A stretch of 64,000 bases of DNA from Psychrobacter sp. P11G3 (GTDB taxonomy: Bacteria; Pseudomonadota; Gammaproteobacteria; Pseudomonadales; Moraxellaceae), in NCBI RefSeq assembly GCF_001435845.1, contig NZ_CM003596.1, positions 1,674,001-1,738,000 of the forward strand. The letters are read 5' to 3'. Shown here in pieces: positions 18,046-26,777 of the stretch. Under the pieces are notes generated by a model. The model was not told the origin of the DNA and did not search any database. It saw nothing but the letters and a program-made list of their open reading frames with translations. Position numbers and translations under genes: made by a program. Positions within the stretch are counted from its first letter, which is position 1. Every line of letters begins with the position of its first letter.

Positions 18046-18807
18046 TTAGACAATCCTAGCTGATAGCTGTCTCGCTGCCTGAACCATGTTTTTTGAGTAG
18101 TTACGCGCATCTTGTGGATTCAATGTTTTACCGACAATTCCAGCACTAATCGCCGCGACGGCCTCATTACGTAGATTGAGAATAGGCGTGGCAATACTGC
18201 TGACTTGACTGCCAACCTCATCATGAGTGACGGCATATCCCAATCTTCTGGTTCGTTCTAAATCTTCCTGTATTTGTTCCATACTGTCTTGAAGAGAGGG
18301 ATTCAACTTCAGCTCTGCTTGGAAATAACTTGCCTGAAATTCAAGTGATCGCATTGCCAAAATCGTTTTACCTGATGCTGAGAGGTGCAATGGCATCGTC
18401 TGACCCACGTAAATATTGAAAGAACCACTGAGTGACGACTCAACTTTGGAAACAACGACGATTTTATTACCAATAGGAACACAGAGACAAATTGATTTAT
18501 GGATTTCATTCTTTAAAATTTCAGCAATAGGATAAAAAAATGGAATAATATTCTGTTTGTTATAGATAGTTGATGCAATTTGGAATATTTTTGAACCAAT
18601 GCAGTAGGATTTATTTCGGCTAGGATCTGGTGCTACCATCTGATGCTCAAGCATCGTATTAAGTATACGATGACCACTTGCAATGGCAATGCCGGTTTCT
18701 TTACAAATTTCGGAAAGTGTTAAAGGATAAGCTGCAGATGCCAACAAATCCAAAATCATCATCGTACTATCTACTGCTGGTGCTTTAGATTTTTCTTTGT
18801 TCTGCAT
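18046..18807 (-). CDS. IclR-family regulator
   Basis: A 253-residue IclR-type transcription factor. The winged helix is at about 12-70 (STMMILDLLASAAYPLTLSE, then ETGIAIASGHRILNTMLEHQ). The effector domain has PLHLSASGKTILAM and a Cys pair-containing SICLCVPIG strand. The start follows an AAGG-like site. It is divergent from the aldehyde dehydrogenase operon beginning at 19560, across an unusually long 752-base gap, and probably controls it. The protein is distinct from the IclR at 9711. Confidence 0.87.
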   Translation of the reverse strand: MQNKEKSKAPAVDSTMMILDLLASAAYPLTLSEICKETGIAIASGHRILNTMLEHQMVAPDPSRNKSYCIGSKIFQIASTIYNKQNIIPFFYPIAEILKNEIHKSICLCVPIGNKIVVVSKVESSLSGSFNIYVGQTMPLHLSASGKTILAMRSLEFQASYFQAELKLNPSLQDSMEQIQEDLERTRRLGYAVTHDEVGSQVSSIATPILNLRNEAVAAISAGIVGKTLNPQDARNYSKNMVQAARQLSARIV

Positions 18808-19559
18808 GTCTTCATCGACCTTTTTTTCATATATAAAAAATACTGATGTGCTTTGCCGTTATAAACAGCTTAGTAAAATTGCTTTTTGCTAAATATTCTT
18901 TGCTCAGTCTGTTCTAAGCCTGATTCTTCTAGGGCATAATAAGCGTATATTTATATTGAATGCAAGCTGCTCCTGAGCGTTCTTTCTCACAATTGGAATT
19001 TGTCATTAACGAGTGTTCATCTTACATAAGTATAGATACAACTAACTTTGTATTTAGCCAAGCAACAATAGGCATTGAAAAAATCCTAGTAAAACTATCT
19101 GATTGAAAATAGAAACATCCTAGCCTGTATGATGCTAAGCCTTTATAGGTGCTAAATCGAGATATCTATCTTTTATTCTAAATCGTTGGTCATTTTCTAA
19201 CACCTATACCTTTATCACTATCAGCCAATATTCGTATGCTTAGATCTATTAAGTAGGTCGTTTTGCGCTTAAATAAATGAGCCACTTTACATTATTTAAC
19301 ACCTCTATCAAGGCCTAACTACACCACATTAGTGTGTAACAGATTATGACTGCCTTCTATAAATTTAATACTTATCTTTTGAAATATCCTCTTTGTTTAA
19401 ATGAGGTTATTGCTTGGGTATAACCCTATATATTACATAAAATTCTATATATGGAAATATTATTTTAAATATGAAAAAATTATTGACAATTAATTAGAGT
19501 GAATCTAGGATGGTTCTAACAACAACTAGGACGTTTTTGACGACAAAAGGATCATAGTC
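18808..19559. other. long gene-free divergent intergenic region
   Basis: This is 752 AT-rich bases between the IclR gene and the aldehyde dehydrogenase operon. Apart from a promoter near 19483-19511, I see no open frame with family features, no structured RNA I recognise and no strong palindrome. It is much longer than other divergent gaps here, so it could hide a small RNA, distant operators or a decayed gene. Confidence 0.5.
19483..19511 (+). promoter_or_regulatory. sigma-70-type promoter of aldehyde dehydrogenase operon
   Basis: A perfect -35 box TTGACA (19483-19488), a 17-base spacer and TAGGAT (19506-19511) as -10. It sits about 50 bases upstream of the ATG at 19560, which follows AAAGGA. 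Confidence 0.65.
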
Positions 19560-20984
19560 ATGAGAATAGAACAAAACTTTATCAACAATGAATTTGTAAG
19601 CTCAGCAAACCTTTCTACTATTTCTGTTTATAACCCTACCAACGAAGAACTCATTGCACACGTTCCTTCAACGACCTCAGAAGAGGCAATCAATGCTGTA
19701 TCGATTGCAGCGGAGGCTCAAAAAGCTTGGCGAATACTGACAAGCGTTGAACGAGCAGCACATTTACACAAATTAGCTGATAGCTTGCTAAAGCATAAGC
19801 ATCTCATTGGAAGCGCTTTGGCTGAGGAATCAGGTAAAAGCCTCGAAGATGCGACCAATGAAGCAGTGTATGCATCTGATATCACTCGTTACCATGCAGA
19901 ATGGGCACGTCGTATTGAAGGCGAAATCATTCCTAGTGATACACCGTCGGAAAACCTGTTATTACAGAGAGAGCCAATAGGGGTCGTTAGCTGTCTTATT
20001 CCTTTTAATTATCCTGTCTACACTCTGCTGCGTAAGATTGCTCCAGCATTGATAACGGGTAATACGGTTGTCGTGCGTCCAAGTAACAACACACCTTGTT
20101 CAGCATTTGCTATTGCTAAAGCCGTGCAAGACGCAGGTCTGCCGAAAGGGGTTGTCAATATCTTGACCATGGATCACGCTACTGCAGAAATTTTATGCAC
20201 ACACTCCAAAGTTGGCATGATTACACTAACAGGTAGTGTGGGTGCAGGACGTAAAGTGCTTGAATACTCACAAGTGAACATTGCTAAGTCTTCTTTGGAG
20301 CTTGGAGGGAAGACGCCTGCTATCGTTGAACCAGATGCCGATCTTGAAAAAGCAGCAATGGAAATTGTTGCCTCCAAAACAACCAATTGTGGTCAGCTGT
20401 GTACAGCGGTTGAGCGCGTTTATGTTCATGAAGATATTTATGAGAAATTTGTTGCGTTACTTCGCAAACACATGAGTGAACAACAATTTGGTGATCGTTC
20501 TATAAATCCTAGTTTCATGGGGCCATTGGTTAATGACAATGCTCGCTTAAACATTCATCAAATGGTAGAGCGCGCTATTGATGATGGTGCAACGTTGGAA
20601 GTGGGTGGTTATATTCCTGAAGGTATAGGCCATTTTTACCCACCCACACTCTTAACCAATTGCCGCCAAGATATGGAGATTGTTCAAGAAGAAATCTTTG
20701 GGCCTGTTTTACCTGTATTGAAATACAGCAATTCTGATGAAGCGCTTGCTCTTGCAAATGACCACCAATTCGGTCTTGCCTCTGTTGTTTATACTGAAAA
20801 ATATCGTACAGCAATGAAGATTGCTAACAATATTGAAGCTGGTGAAGTATATATCAACCGCACACCTGCTGATCCTTATCAAGGATTTCATGCAGGCTGG
20901 AAGCGTTCTGGGTTGGGAGGTGACGATGGTAAGCACGGGATGCTTGAGTACACCCAAACACGCCTCGTAGTTTTAAACTACTGA
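19560..20984 (+). CDS. aldehyde dehydrogenase, AldA (lactaldehyde) type
   Basis: A 474-residue NAD(P)-dependent aldehyde dehydrogenase resembling lactaldehyde/glycolaldehyde dehydrogenase AldA. Glu247 in SSLELGGKTP is the general base. Cys281 in NCGQLCTAVERVYV is the nucleophile, and the AERVYV-like tail after the Cys is an AldA feature. The cofactor loop is LTGSVGAGRK at 223-232. It heads a four-gene operon with an MFS carrier, an enolase-superfamily enzyme and a GMC oxidoreductase, so it likely oxidises a sugar-derived aldehyde to an aldonic acid or acts on the GMC product. The substrate is not determined. Confidence 0.9.
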   Translation: MRIEQNFINNEFVSSANLSTISVYNPTNEELIAHVPSTTSEEAINAVSIAAEAQKAWRILTSVERAAHLHKLADSLLKHKHLIGSALAEESGKSLEDATNEAVYASDITRYHAEWARRIEGEIIPSDTPSENLLLQREPIGVVSCLIPFNYPVYTLLRKIAPALITGNTVVVRPSNNTPCSAFAIAKAVQDAGLPKGVVNILTMDHATAEILCTHSKVGMITLTGSVGAGRKVLEYSQVNIAKSSLELGGKTPAIVEPDADLEKAAMEIVASKTTNCGQLCTAVERVYVHEDIYEKFVALLRKHMSEQQFGDRSINPSFMGPLVNDNARLNIHQMVERAIDDGATLEVGGYIPEGIGHFYPPTLLTNCRQDMEIVQEEIFGPVLPVLKYSNSDEALALANDHQFGLASVVYTEKYRTAMKIANNIEAGEVYINRTPADPYQGFHAGWKRSGLGGDDGKHGMLEYTQTRLVVLNY

Positions 20985-21036
20985 TTTATTATCAGCCACA
21001 ATTCAGCCATAAATGTCTGGCGAGGTAATAAAAACC

Positions 21037-22338
21037 ATGAATACACTCACTCCACAATCTAAACCCGTATCTGTGTCTATAAACCAGAGCAATAATCTTA
21101 AGCGTTACTTCCAATTTGCTCTATTGCTGTTGGCAGCTGGTGCAATTTACCCTTTACTTTACCTGCGCCAAAACTTTGAAACGTCAATTTTAGAAGCCTT
21201 TCAAATTACTACAACTGACTTAGGTAATTACTATTCGATGCTAGGAATCGTCTATTTCCTTGCTTATGTCCCTAGTGGTTGGCTAGCAGATAAAATATCT
21301 CCTCGTATTTTAATAGCTTTTTCAATGGCTTTAACAGGTGGGCTGGGATTATGGTTCGCCTCCATACCTTCTAAAGAAGTATTACCCTATATCTTTATAG
21401 CTTGGGGTATTGGGGCAGGTCTAACTTTTTGGGCCTCCATGCTAAAGGGCGTAAAAATGCTGGCTCGCCCAGATGAGCAAGGCCGTTTTTTTGGTATTCT
21501 CGATGGAGGCCGTGGCCTTGTTGAAGCGGTTCTTGCGACTATTGCCATTAGCATATTTGCCTATGTTGTTGAGTCTCAAGGGCAAAGCAATACAGTTGCC
21601 TTAAAACAAATTATCTATATGTACTCTTTCGTATGTATTGGGCTTGCAATACTGACATTCTTGTTTGTGCGTACTGACAAGTTAGTCGATGATCCTAAAG
21701 ACAAAAAAAGTGGTAGCGGTAATCTATTTATAGACTTAAAAACGTTACTCTCTATTCCTGAATTATGGATGGTCGCTGTTGTCATTTTTTGTGGCTATCA
21801 ACTCTTTTGGGCAACATATTCTTTTTCTGCATTTATGCAAGAAGGCTATGAAATAACGGCAGTCACCGCAGGCTTTATCACAGTTGCTAAGCTTTGGATG
21901 CGTCCTATTGGTGGCATTGGTGCAGGGTTTCTTGGTGATAAATATGGCAAAGAAAATATTCTAGCGATAGCATTGATGGGTGCTTCTCTTGGTTTGATCA
22001 GTATGATTGCATTCCCTAACTTGAGCTCAATTTACTTGTTGCTGGCTGTCGTATTATTTATAGGGGTATTGACCTATGCCATTCGAGGCTTGTATTGGGC
22101 AATACTTGATGACTGCAATATCCCATTACATGTGACAGGACTTGCAATCGGTATTATCTCGCTGATTGCTTATACGCCAGATATATTCTTACCGCAAATC
22201 TACAGTTTTATCGCTGATCGCTATGAAGGAATGTCTGTCTATAATCTCTATTTTGGCTACATCGCAAGCATGGGTTTAATTGGTACGGTTGCCATATTGA
22301 AACTGAAAAAAATGACTGCTAAGAAAAAAGCTTTGTAA
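21037..22338 (+). CDS. MFS transporter, organophosphate/sugar-acid type
   Basis: A 433-residue major facilitator superfamily carrier with about 12 membrane segments. The loop-2 motif is partly visible in PSGWLADKISPR near 80-90. GRFFGILDGGRGLVEA near 150-165 resembles GlpT/UhpT-like anion:sugar-phosphate or sugar-acid permeases. The ATG at 21037 is preferred since GAGGT precedes it; an in-frame ATG at 21013 has no ribosome site. It lies 52 bases after the aldehyde dehydrogenase and 54 before the enolase-family gene, so it is probably the importer of this pathway's sugar acid or sugar. Confidence 0.86.
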   Translation: MNTLTPQSKPVSVSINQSNNLKRYFQFALLLLAAGAIYPLLYLRQNFETSILEAFQITTTDLGNYYSMLGIVYFLAYVPSGWLADKISPRILIAFSMALTGGLGLWFASIPSKEVLPYIFIAWGIGAGLTFWASMLKGVKMLARPDEQGRFFGILDGGRGLVEAVLATIAISIFAYVVESQGQSNTVALKQIIYMYSFVCIGLAILTFLFVRTDKLVDDPKDKKSGSGNLFIDLKTLLSIPELWMVAVVIFCGYQLFWATYSFSAFMQEGYEITAVTAGFITVAKLWMRPIGGIGAGFLGDKYGKENILAIALMGASLGLISMIAFPNLSSIYLLLAVVLFIGVLTYAIRGLYWAILDDCNIPLHVTGLAIGIISLIAYTPDIFLPQIYSFIADRYEGMSVYNLYFGYIASMGLIGTVAILKLKKMTAKKKAL

Positions 22339-22392
22339 CTAAATCTAAGCCACATCTATTCAAAAAATAATTGCTACTCAAAAGGACTTGTC

Positions 22393-23628
22393 ATGAAAGT
22401 TGTATCTTGTGAAACACACATAGTCGCTACGCCAGCACCACATGTCGGTGGTATGTACTGGATTTTTGTCACCTTAAAAACGGCCTGTGGAATAGAGGGT
22501 GTGGGGGAGGTTTATGCAGCAACGTTTCACCCCTCAGTAATGAAGCATGCTATTGAAGATGTTTTCGATCGTTATCTAAAAGGCTATGATCCCCATCATA
22601 TAGAACGGTTTTTTCGTGAGGCATACTCTAGTGGCTTTACCCAAAGACCTGATCTGACAATGATGGGTATCATCAGTGGTCTTGAAATGGCTTGTTGGGA
22701 CATTATCGGTAAAGCTGCAAACAAACCAGTGTATGAACTCATCGGTGGCAAAGTAAACGATAAGTTACGTTCATATACGTATTTATATCCTAAGAATAAA
22801 GAGGGTGATTACGATTATGATAGCGTAGAACTGGCAGTTGAATGCGCTATCAAGGACATGGAAAGAGGGTTTACTGCTCTCAAGTTTGACCCTACAGGGC
22901 CTTATACCGCTTACTCTGGACATCAGATATCACTAGAAGCGTTAGATAAATCAGCGACATTCTGCCAGCGTATTAGAGAAGCTGTGGGTAATAAATGTGA
23001 TCTTTTATTTGGTACTCATGGACAGATGGTTCCTTCTTCTGCAATAAGACTTGCCAAAAAACTAGAGCCCTTTGATCCTTTATGGTTCGAGGAGCCTGTG
23101 CCTCCTGGACAATCTGAAGCAATGGCAAGCGTTGCTAGAAAAACCAGTATTCCCATCGCTACTGGCGAACGTTTGACAACGAAGTATGAATTTCACGATG
23201 TCCTGAAGTCTGGAGCTGCGTCTATTTTACAAATGAATCTCGGACGGGTCGGAGGGATTTTGGAAGGCAAAAAAATAGCCGCTATGGCAGAAGCTTATTA
23301 TGCTCAAATAGCACCCCATTTGTATAATGGACCAGTAGGTGCTGCCGCTAGTATTCAATTAGCAACAGCAACGCCAAACTTTTTGATTCAAGAAAGTATT
23401 GGTACTTGGGATGGCTTCCACGCAGAAGTTTTACAGGAAAAAATCGAATGGAAAGACGGGTATATTATTCCATCTGATAAGCCTGGTTTGGGTATAGAAC
23501 TGAATATGGATGTGGTTAGAGCGCATTCTCCATACACAGGAAAAAAACTTCATTTATCCATGGACTCAAAACCATACGACTATAAAGAGCAATCTTGCAC
23601 CAGCTGGAACAGAAAAATGGAGATTTAA
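22393..23628 (+). CDS. mandelate racemase/muconate lactonizing (enolase) superfamily enzyme
   Basis: A 411-residue enzyme with the capping domain at about 1-125 and a barrel after it. Catalytic candidates are Lys164 (ALKFDP), His209 (FGTHGQM) and His309 (IAPHLYNGP). Glu233/Glu234 (WFEEPVPP) and Glu259 (ATGER) supply metal ligands. Where D-galactonate dehydratase-like members read DFHGR, this reads GTHGQ, so the usual first metal Asp is Gly207. The family dehydrates or cycloisomerises sugar acids. The ALDH-enolase pairing recalls routes such as that for 3,6-anhydro-L-galactose, but this is only a lead. The ATG follows AGGA. The stop is 2 bases before the GMC start. Confidence 0.87.
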   Translation: MKVVSCETHIVATPAPHVGGMYWIFVTLKTACGIEGVGEVYAATFHPSVMKHAIEDVFDRYLKGYDPHHIERFFREAYSSGFTQRPDLTMMGIISGLEMACWDIIGKAANKPVYELIGGKVNDKLRSYTYLYPKNKEGDYDYDSVELAVECAIKDMERGFTALKFDPTGPYTAYSGHQISLEALDKSATFCQRIREAVGNKCDLLFGTHGQMVPSSAIRLAKKLEPFDPLWFEEPVPPGQSEAMASVARKTSIPIATGERLTTKYEFHDVLKSGAASILQMNLGRVGGILEGKKIAAMAEAYYAQIAPHLYNGPVGAAASIQLATATPNFLIQESIGTWDGFHAEVLQEKIEWKDGYIIPSDKPGLGIELNMDVVRAHSPYTGKKLHLSMDSKPYDYKEQSCTSWNRKMEI

Positions 23629-23630
23629 AA

Positions 23631-25247
23631 ATGGAGTATGATTTTATAATCGTCGGATCTGGCTCTGCAGGATGCATATTGGCAGACCGATTGAGTGAGT
23701 CTGGTCAGTATTCGGTGTTAATTCTCGAGGCAGGAGGTAAAGACAATAGTCCTTGGATAAAAATACCTCTGGGTTTCGGTAAGACCTACTACAACCCGCA
23801 ATATAATTATATGTATTACAGTGAACCAGAAGAGGCCTTAGATAATAGAAAAATTTATGCGCCAAGAGGTAAAGTACAAGGGGGCTCAGGCTCTATCAAT
23901 GCGATGATCTATGTGCGTGGTCAGCCCGCCGATTTTGACGATTGGGCCACAGCAGGTAATGAAGGTTGGTCTTACAAAGATGTTTTGCCTTACTTTAAAA
24001 AACTGGAACAACATGCTGAAGGGGATACTGAGTACCACTCGTCTAAAGGTAAAATAGCTATTACCTCAATGAAAGAGGGTGCCCATACTATATGTAGCCA
24101 TTATTTAAAAGGTGCAGAAGAGCTCGGCTATAAAGTTAACAAAGATTTCAACGGTGAGCATTTTGAAGGCGCTGGAATCTATGATATCAATGCTCGTAAT
24201 GGTCAGCGCGACTCTAGTAACGCCGCGTATCTTAAGCCAGCACTTAAGCGTACGAATCTCAAAATTCTACACAATACTGTCGCAGAAAAAATATTATTTG
24301 ATGAACAAAAAAGAGCGTATGGCTTAGCGATTCGTCGAGACAATAATAGTGAAATTGTGAAAGTTAAACGTGAAATTATTATAGCCGCAGGTGCTATTGA
24401 CACGCCAAAATTATTACAATTATCAGGTATTGCAGATAAAGCATTATTGACTCAGTATGATATTCCAGTGGTGCATGATGCTCCTGCTGTGGGTCAGAAT
24501 CTACAGGATCATTTGTGTGTTAGTTACTATTACCGCGCTAATATGAAGACTTTGAATGATGAGCTTGGCTCTTTATTTAGTCAGGCAAATGCAGGCTTGA
24601 AATATATGTTGAATCGGACTGGTCCACTTTCTATGAGTGTTAATCAAGCAGGAGGGTTTTTCAAAGGCGAAGCTAATGAGACACTACCAAATATTCAACT
24701 ATACTTTAACCCAATGTCGTATCGGATACCTAATGATCCAAAAGCCAGCTTAATACCAGAACCTTATTCAGGTTTTCTGCTTGCTTTTAATCCTTGTCGC
24801 CCAACGAGCAAAGGGACTATCGAAATAGCTTCTTCTGATCCAGCAAAACCTGCATTGATTAAGCCAAATTACTTATCAACTGAGAAAGATATTAGAGAAG
24901 TCATTCAAGGTAATAAACTGATTCGTAAAATAATGAGTGCACCTGCTCTTAAAGCCATTACTGTAGAGGAAGTTAGCCCTGCAGAAGAGGTAACGGACGA
25001 AGATAGTATGCTGCAATTTTTTAGAAAAAATGCTGGCTCCATTTATCATCCTTGTGGTACCTGTGTGATGGGTCCTGATCCAAAAACAGCAGTCGTTGAT
25101 AGTCGCCTGCGTGTGTATGGAGTCGAGGGATTGCGCATCATTGATGCCTCTATTTTCCCTAATATAACATCGGGTAATATTAATGCTCCAGTGATGATGG
25201 TCGCAGAAAAAGGGGCTGACATGGTATTACAGGACAATGTCGATTAA
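23631..25247 (+). CDS. GMC-family FAD oxidoreductase (choline dehydrogenase-like)
   Basis: A 538-residue FAD-dependent alcohol dehydrogenase of the glucose-methanol-choline family. The dinucleotide fold is at 4-15 (DFIIVGSGSAGC). The GMC signature is GKVQGGSGSINAMIYVRG near 81-98, and IIAAGAIDTPKLLQLSGI follows near 250-267. The active-site His473 is in IYHPCGTCVMG and its partner is Asn516 in TSGNINAPVM. The ATG at 23631 follows GGAG, which lies inside the end of the preceding gene; a frame-extended start at 23595 would overlap it and is unlikely. It is last in the operon and likely oxidises a primary or secondary alcohol, passing electrons to the respiratory chain. The substrate is unknown. 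Confidence 0.9.
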   Translation: MEYDFIIVGSGSAGCILADRLSESGQYSVLILEAGGKDNSPWIKIPLGFGKTYYNPQYNYMYYSEPEEALDNRKIYAPRGKVQGGSGSINAMIYVRGQPADFDDWATAGNEGWSYKDVLPYFKKLEQHAEGDTEYHSSKGKIAITSMKEGAHTICSHYLKGAEELGYKVNKDFNGEHFEGAGIYDINARNGQRDSSNAAYLKPALKRTNLKILHNTVAEKILFDEQKRAYGLAIRRDNNSEIVKVKREIIIAAGAIDTPKLLQLSGIADKALLTQYDIPVVHDAPAVGQNLQDHLCVSYYYRANMKTLNDELGSLFSQANAGLKYMLNRTGPLSMSVNQAGGFFKGEANETLPNIQLYFNPMSYRIPNDPKASLIPEPYSGFLLAFNPCRPTSKGTIEIASSDPAKPALIKPNYLSTEKDIREVIQGNKLIRKIMSAPALKAITVEEVSPAEEVTDEDSMLQFFRKNAGSIYHPCGTCVMGPDPKTAVVDSRLRVYGVEGLRIIDASIFPNITSGNINAPVMMVAEKGADMVLQDNVD

Positions 25248-25546
25248 GTAGGTACAAACCCCAATATCAATAATATCACTTAAGGAGACTAGACTTTATG
25301 TACAAGCTTTCCATACTAAGTAACAAATAGTGTTTAAGGGTTTTTTGCCTTTATTAAAATGTAGACGACCTACTATATGTAGAGGCACTATCAATATTTC
25401 AAACACCATAATATTGAGATAAAGATACCTAATAAATGATAATTTAAGTTAATGTTATATCGGTTCTAACTTTGCTTGATGTAGTTTGGAACGACGACTT
25501 GTACTGTACTGTATTTATTTCCTTAGAAAGTAGCTTCCCAAACCTA

Positions 25547-25580
25547 AAAAATCACCCTTACTTAAATAGCGAGGATGATT
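25547..25580 (+). terminator. possible terminator of GMC operon
   Basis: An imperfect stem joins AAAATCACCCT and AGGATGATTTT around about 13 bases. It lies some 300 bases past the GMC stop and the T run is short, so the role is uncertain. Confidence 0.35.
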
Positions 25581-25673
25581 TTGACCATTTAGGCGGTATT
25601 GGTCGATACCGTCAAAAGTAGCCAAGATATGATTTTATTATTCCTTACTAACCTTGCCTATTAACCTTTAAAC

Positions 25674-25712
25674 ATAAAAAACCCTTGTAGCACAAGTCTT
25701 ACAAGGGTTTAA
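25674..25712 (-). terminator. terminator of tRNA-Arg gene
   Basis: Read on the minus strand, AAACCCTTGTA pairs with TACAAGGGTTT and a run of T follows. It starts about 22 bases after the tRNA 3' end. Confidence 0.85.
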
Positions 25713-25734
25713 TCATTACTAATCATATCTTAAC

Positions 25735-25810
25735 TGGTGCGCCCACCAAGACTCGAACTCGGATCGATCGCTTAGGAGGCAACTGCTCTATCCTGTTGAG
25801 CTATAGGCGC
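25735..25810 (-). tRNA. tRNA-Arg (anticodon CCU)
   Basis: On the minus strand the acceptor stem GCGCCTA pairs with TGGGCGC. The D arm is GCTC/GAGC, and the anticodon stem GTTGC/GCGAT holds loop CTCCTAA with anticodon CCT (reads AGG). The variable region is four bases. The T arm is CCGAG-TTCGAGT-CTTGG. Discriminator A and an encoded CCA end at 25735. It is a single gene with its own terminator. Confidence 0.93.
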
Positions 25811-25883
25811 ATTATGGAGTGACATTGTAGAAAAAAGCAGTCATAAAAGCAATCAACAAAAGATAAATAAAGACAATTTATCC

Positions 25884-26711
25884 TTACTCACCGTTGCTAA
25901 GCGCGTCAGTGACATCTACAGCATGATCACCTGATGCATTTTTTGCCTGTGAGGTTGGTTTAAATAAGTCATTTACACTGTTTTTATAACCACTGATATT
26001 CTGATAATCATATTTTTTTAGTATATCTTGACCTGTGCTCGATAGTAAAAAATTACGGAAGTTAATAGCAGTTGTATCGTCTGTCAGGATGACACCTTCA
26101 AGCGCTTGTTCACCTTTTAGCGCATAGTTAAAGGGGTTTAGAGTGTGTATCTTTTTGTCATTGTTATGCGTACGGGTATCATTATTATGCGCACTGTTAT
26201 CACTATTTTTATCAGATGCATCATTTATACCAGAACCCTCAGTACTTTTCTGACTTTGACCATTTCTATCTTGTGCCTGTTGCAATTCTGATTGTAGGAG
26301 TGATACCCGTTCTGTAGATAGGCTATCGTCATTGGTAATAATCATATCTGTATCAAAGACAAAGTCAGAGAGTTTGTCTTTGGTAGAACCACTACTTGGT
26401 ACTGTAAGAAGGTCGTTAGAGGGTACATAACTCGCTAACACTTGCACGTGCGGATAACGAGATTCAAAGCTTACAATGATATCGTCCAAAGGTATCTGTA
26501 ACTTCTCTTCTGCTCGAATGTATAAAACACTGTCAGCAATCTCTCTTGATTCATCACCTTTCGTACTAGGGTCTGCTTCACTTTCACTTGCCATAATTGG
26601 CAATGGGTCTGTATTTTTGCGATTACTGGTCCACAACCAAATAAAGACCGCGATAAAGATTGTGAGCAGTAGCAAGATTAGCCCAGCCAGCAGTAGTTTG
26701 TAGTCTTTCAT
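25884..26711 (-). CDS. membrane-anchored hypothetical protein with solute-binding-like C terminus
   Basis: A 275-residue protein with one N-terminal membrane segment (about 5-28, LLLAGLILLLLTIFIAVFIW), so the bulk should be periplasmic. Residues 64-110 (ILRAEEKLQIPLDDIIVSFE and on) and the C-terminal AINFRNFLLSSTGQDILKKY resemble the ends of ModA-like binding proteins. The middle (about 140-190) is a low-complexity Asn/Asp/Ser-rich insert with HNNDTRTHNNDKK. No membrane permease or ATPase is next to it. I do not recognise a named family. It follows the unknown gene at 26778 on the same strand, and the two may be co-transcribed. Confidence 0.65.
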   Translation of the reverse strand: MKDYKLLLAGLILLLLTIFIAVFIWLWTSNRKNTDPLPIMASESEADPSTKGDESREIADSVLYIRAEEKLQIPLDDIIVSFESRYPHVQVLASYVPSNDLLTVPSSGSTKDKLSDFVFDTDMIITNDDSLSTERVSLLQSELQQAQDRNGQSQKSTEGSGINDASDKNSDNSAHNNDTRTHNNDKKIHTLNPFNYALKGEQALEGVILTDDTTAINFRNFLLSSTGQDILKKYDYQNISGYKNSVNDLFKPTSQAKNASGDHAVDVTDALSNGE

Positions 26712-26777
26712 ATATTACTGCTCTTTTATTATTAGTTGATTCATAGCAACGTTTATATACAGGGTGGTATCTAGCTT

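Larger units (their letters stand above)
25248..25734. other. gene-free stretch between GMC gene and tRNA
   Basis: I see no coding sequence. A hairpin near 25547-25580 (AAAATCACCCT with inverted AGGATGATTTT) could end the GMC operon. A small CGGTAT/ATACCG hairpin lies near 25602-25619, and the tRNA terminator at 25674-25712. The rest is AT-rich. Confidence 0.55.

Noticed and set aside
23595-23630. Extended GMC start overlapping the enolase-family gene
   Set aside because: The FAD-binding fold begins four residues after the ATG at 23631, which has a proper GGAG site; the extension only repeats the upstream gene in another frame.
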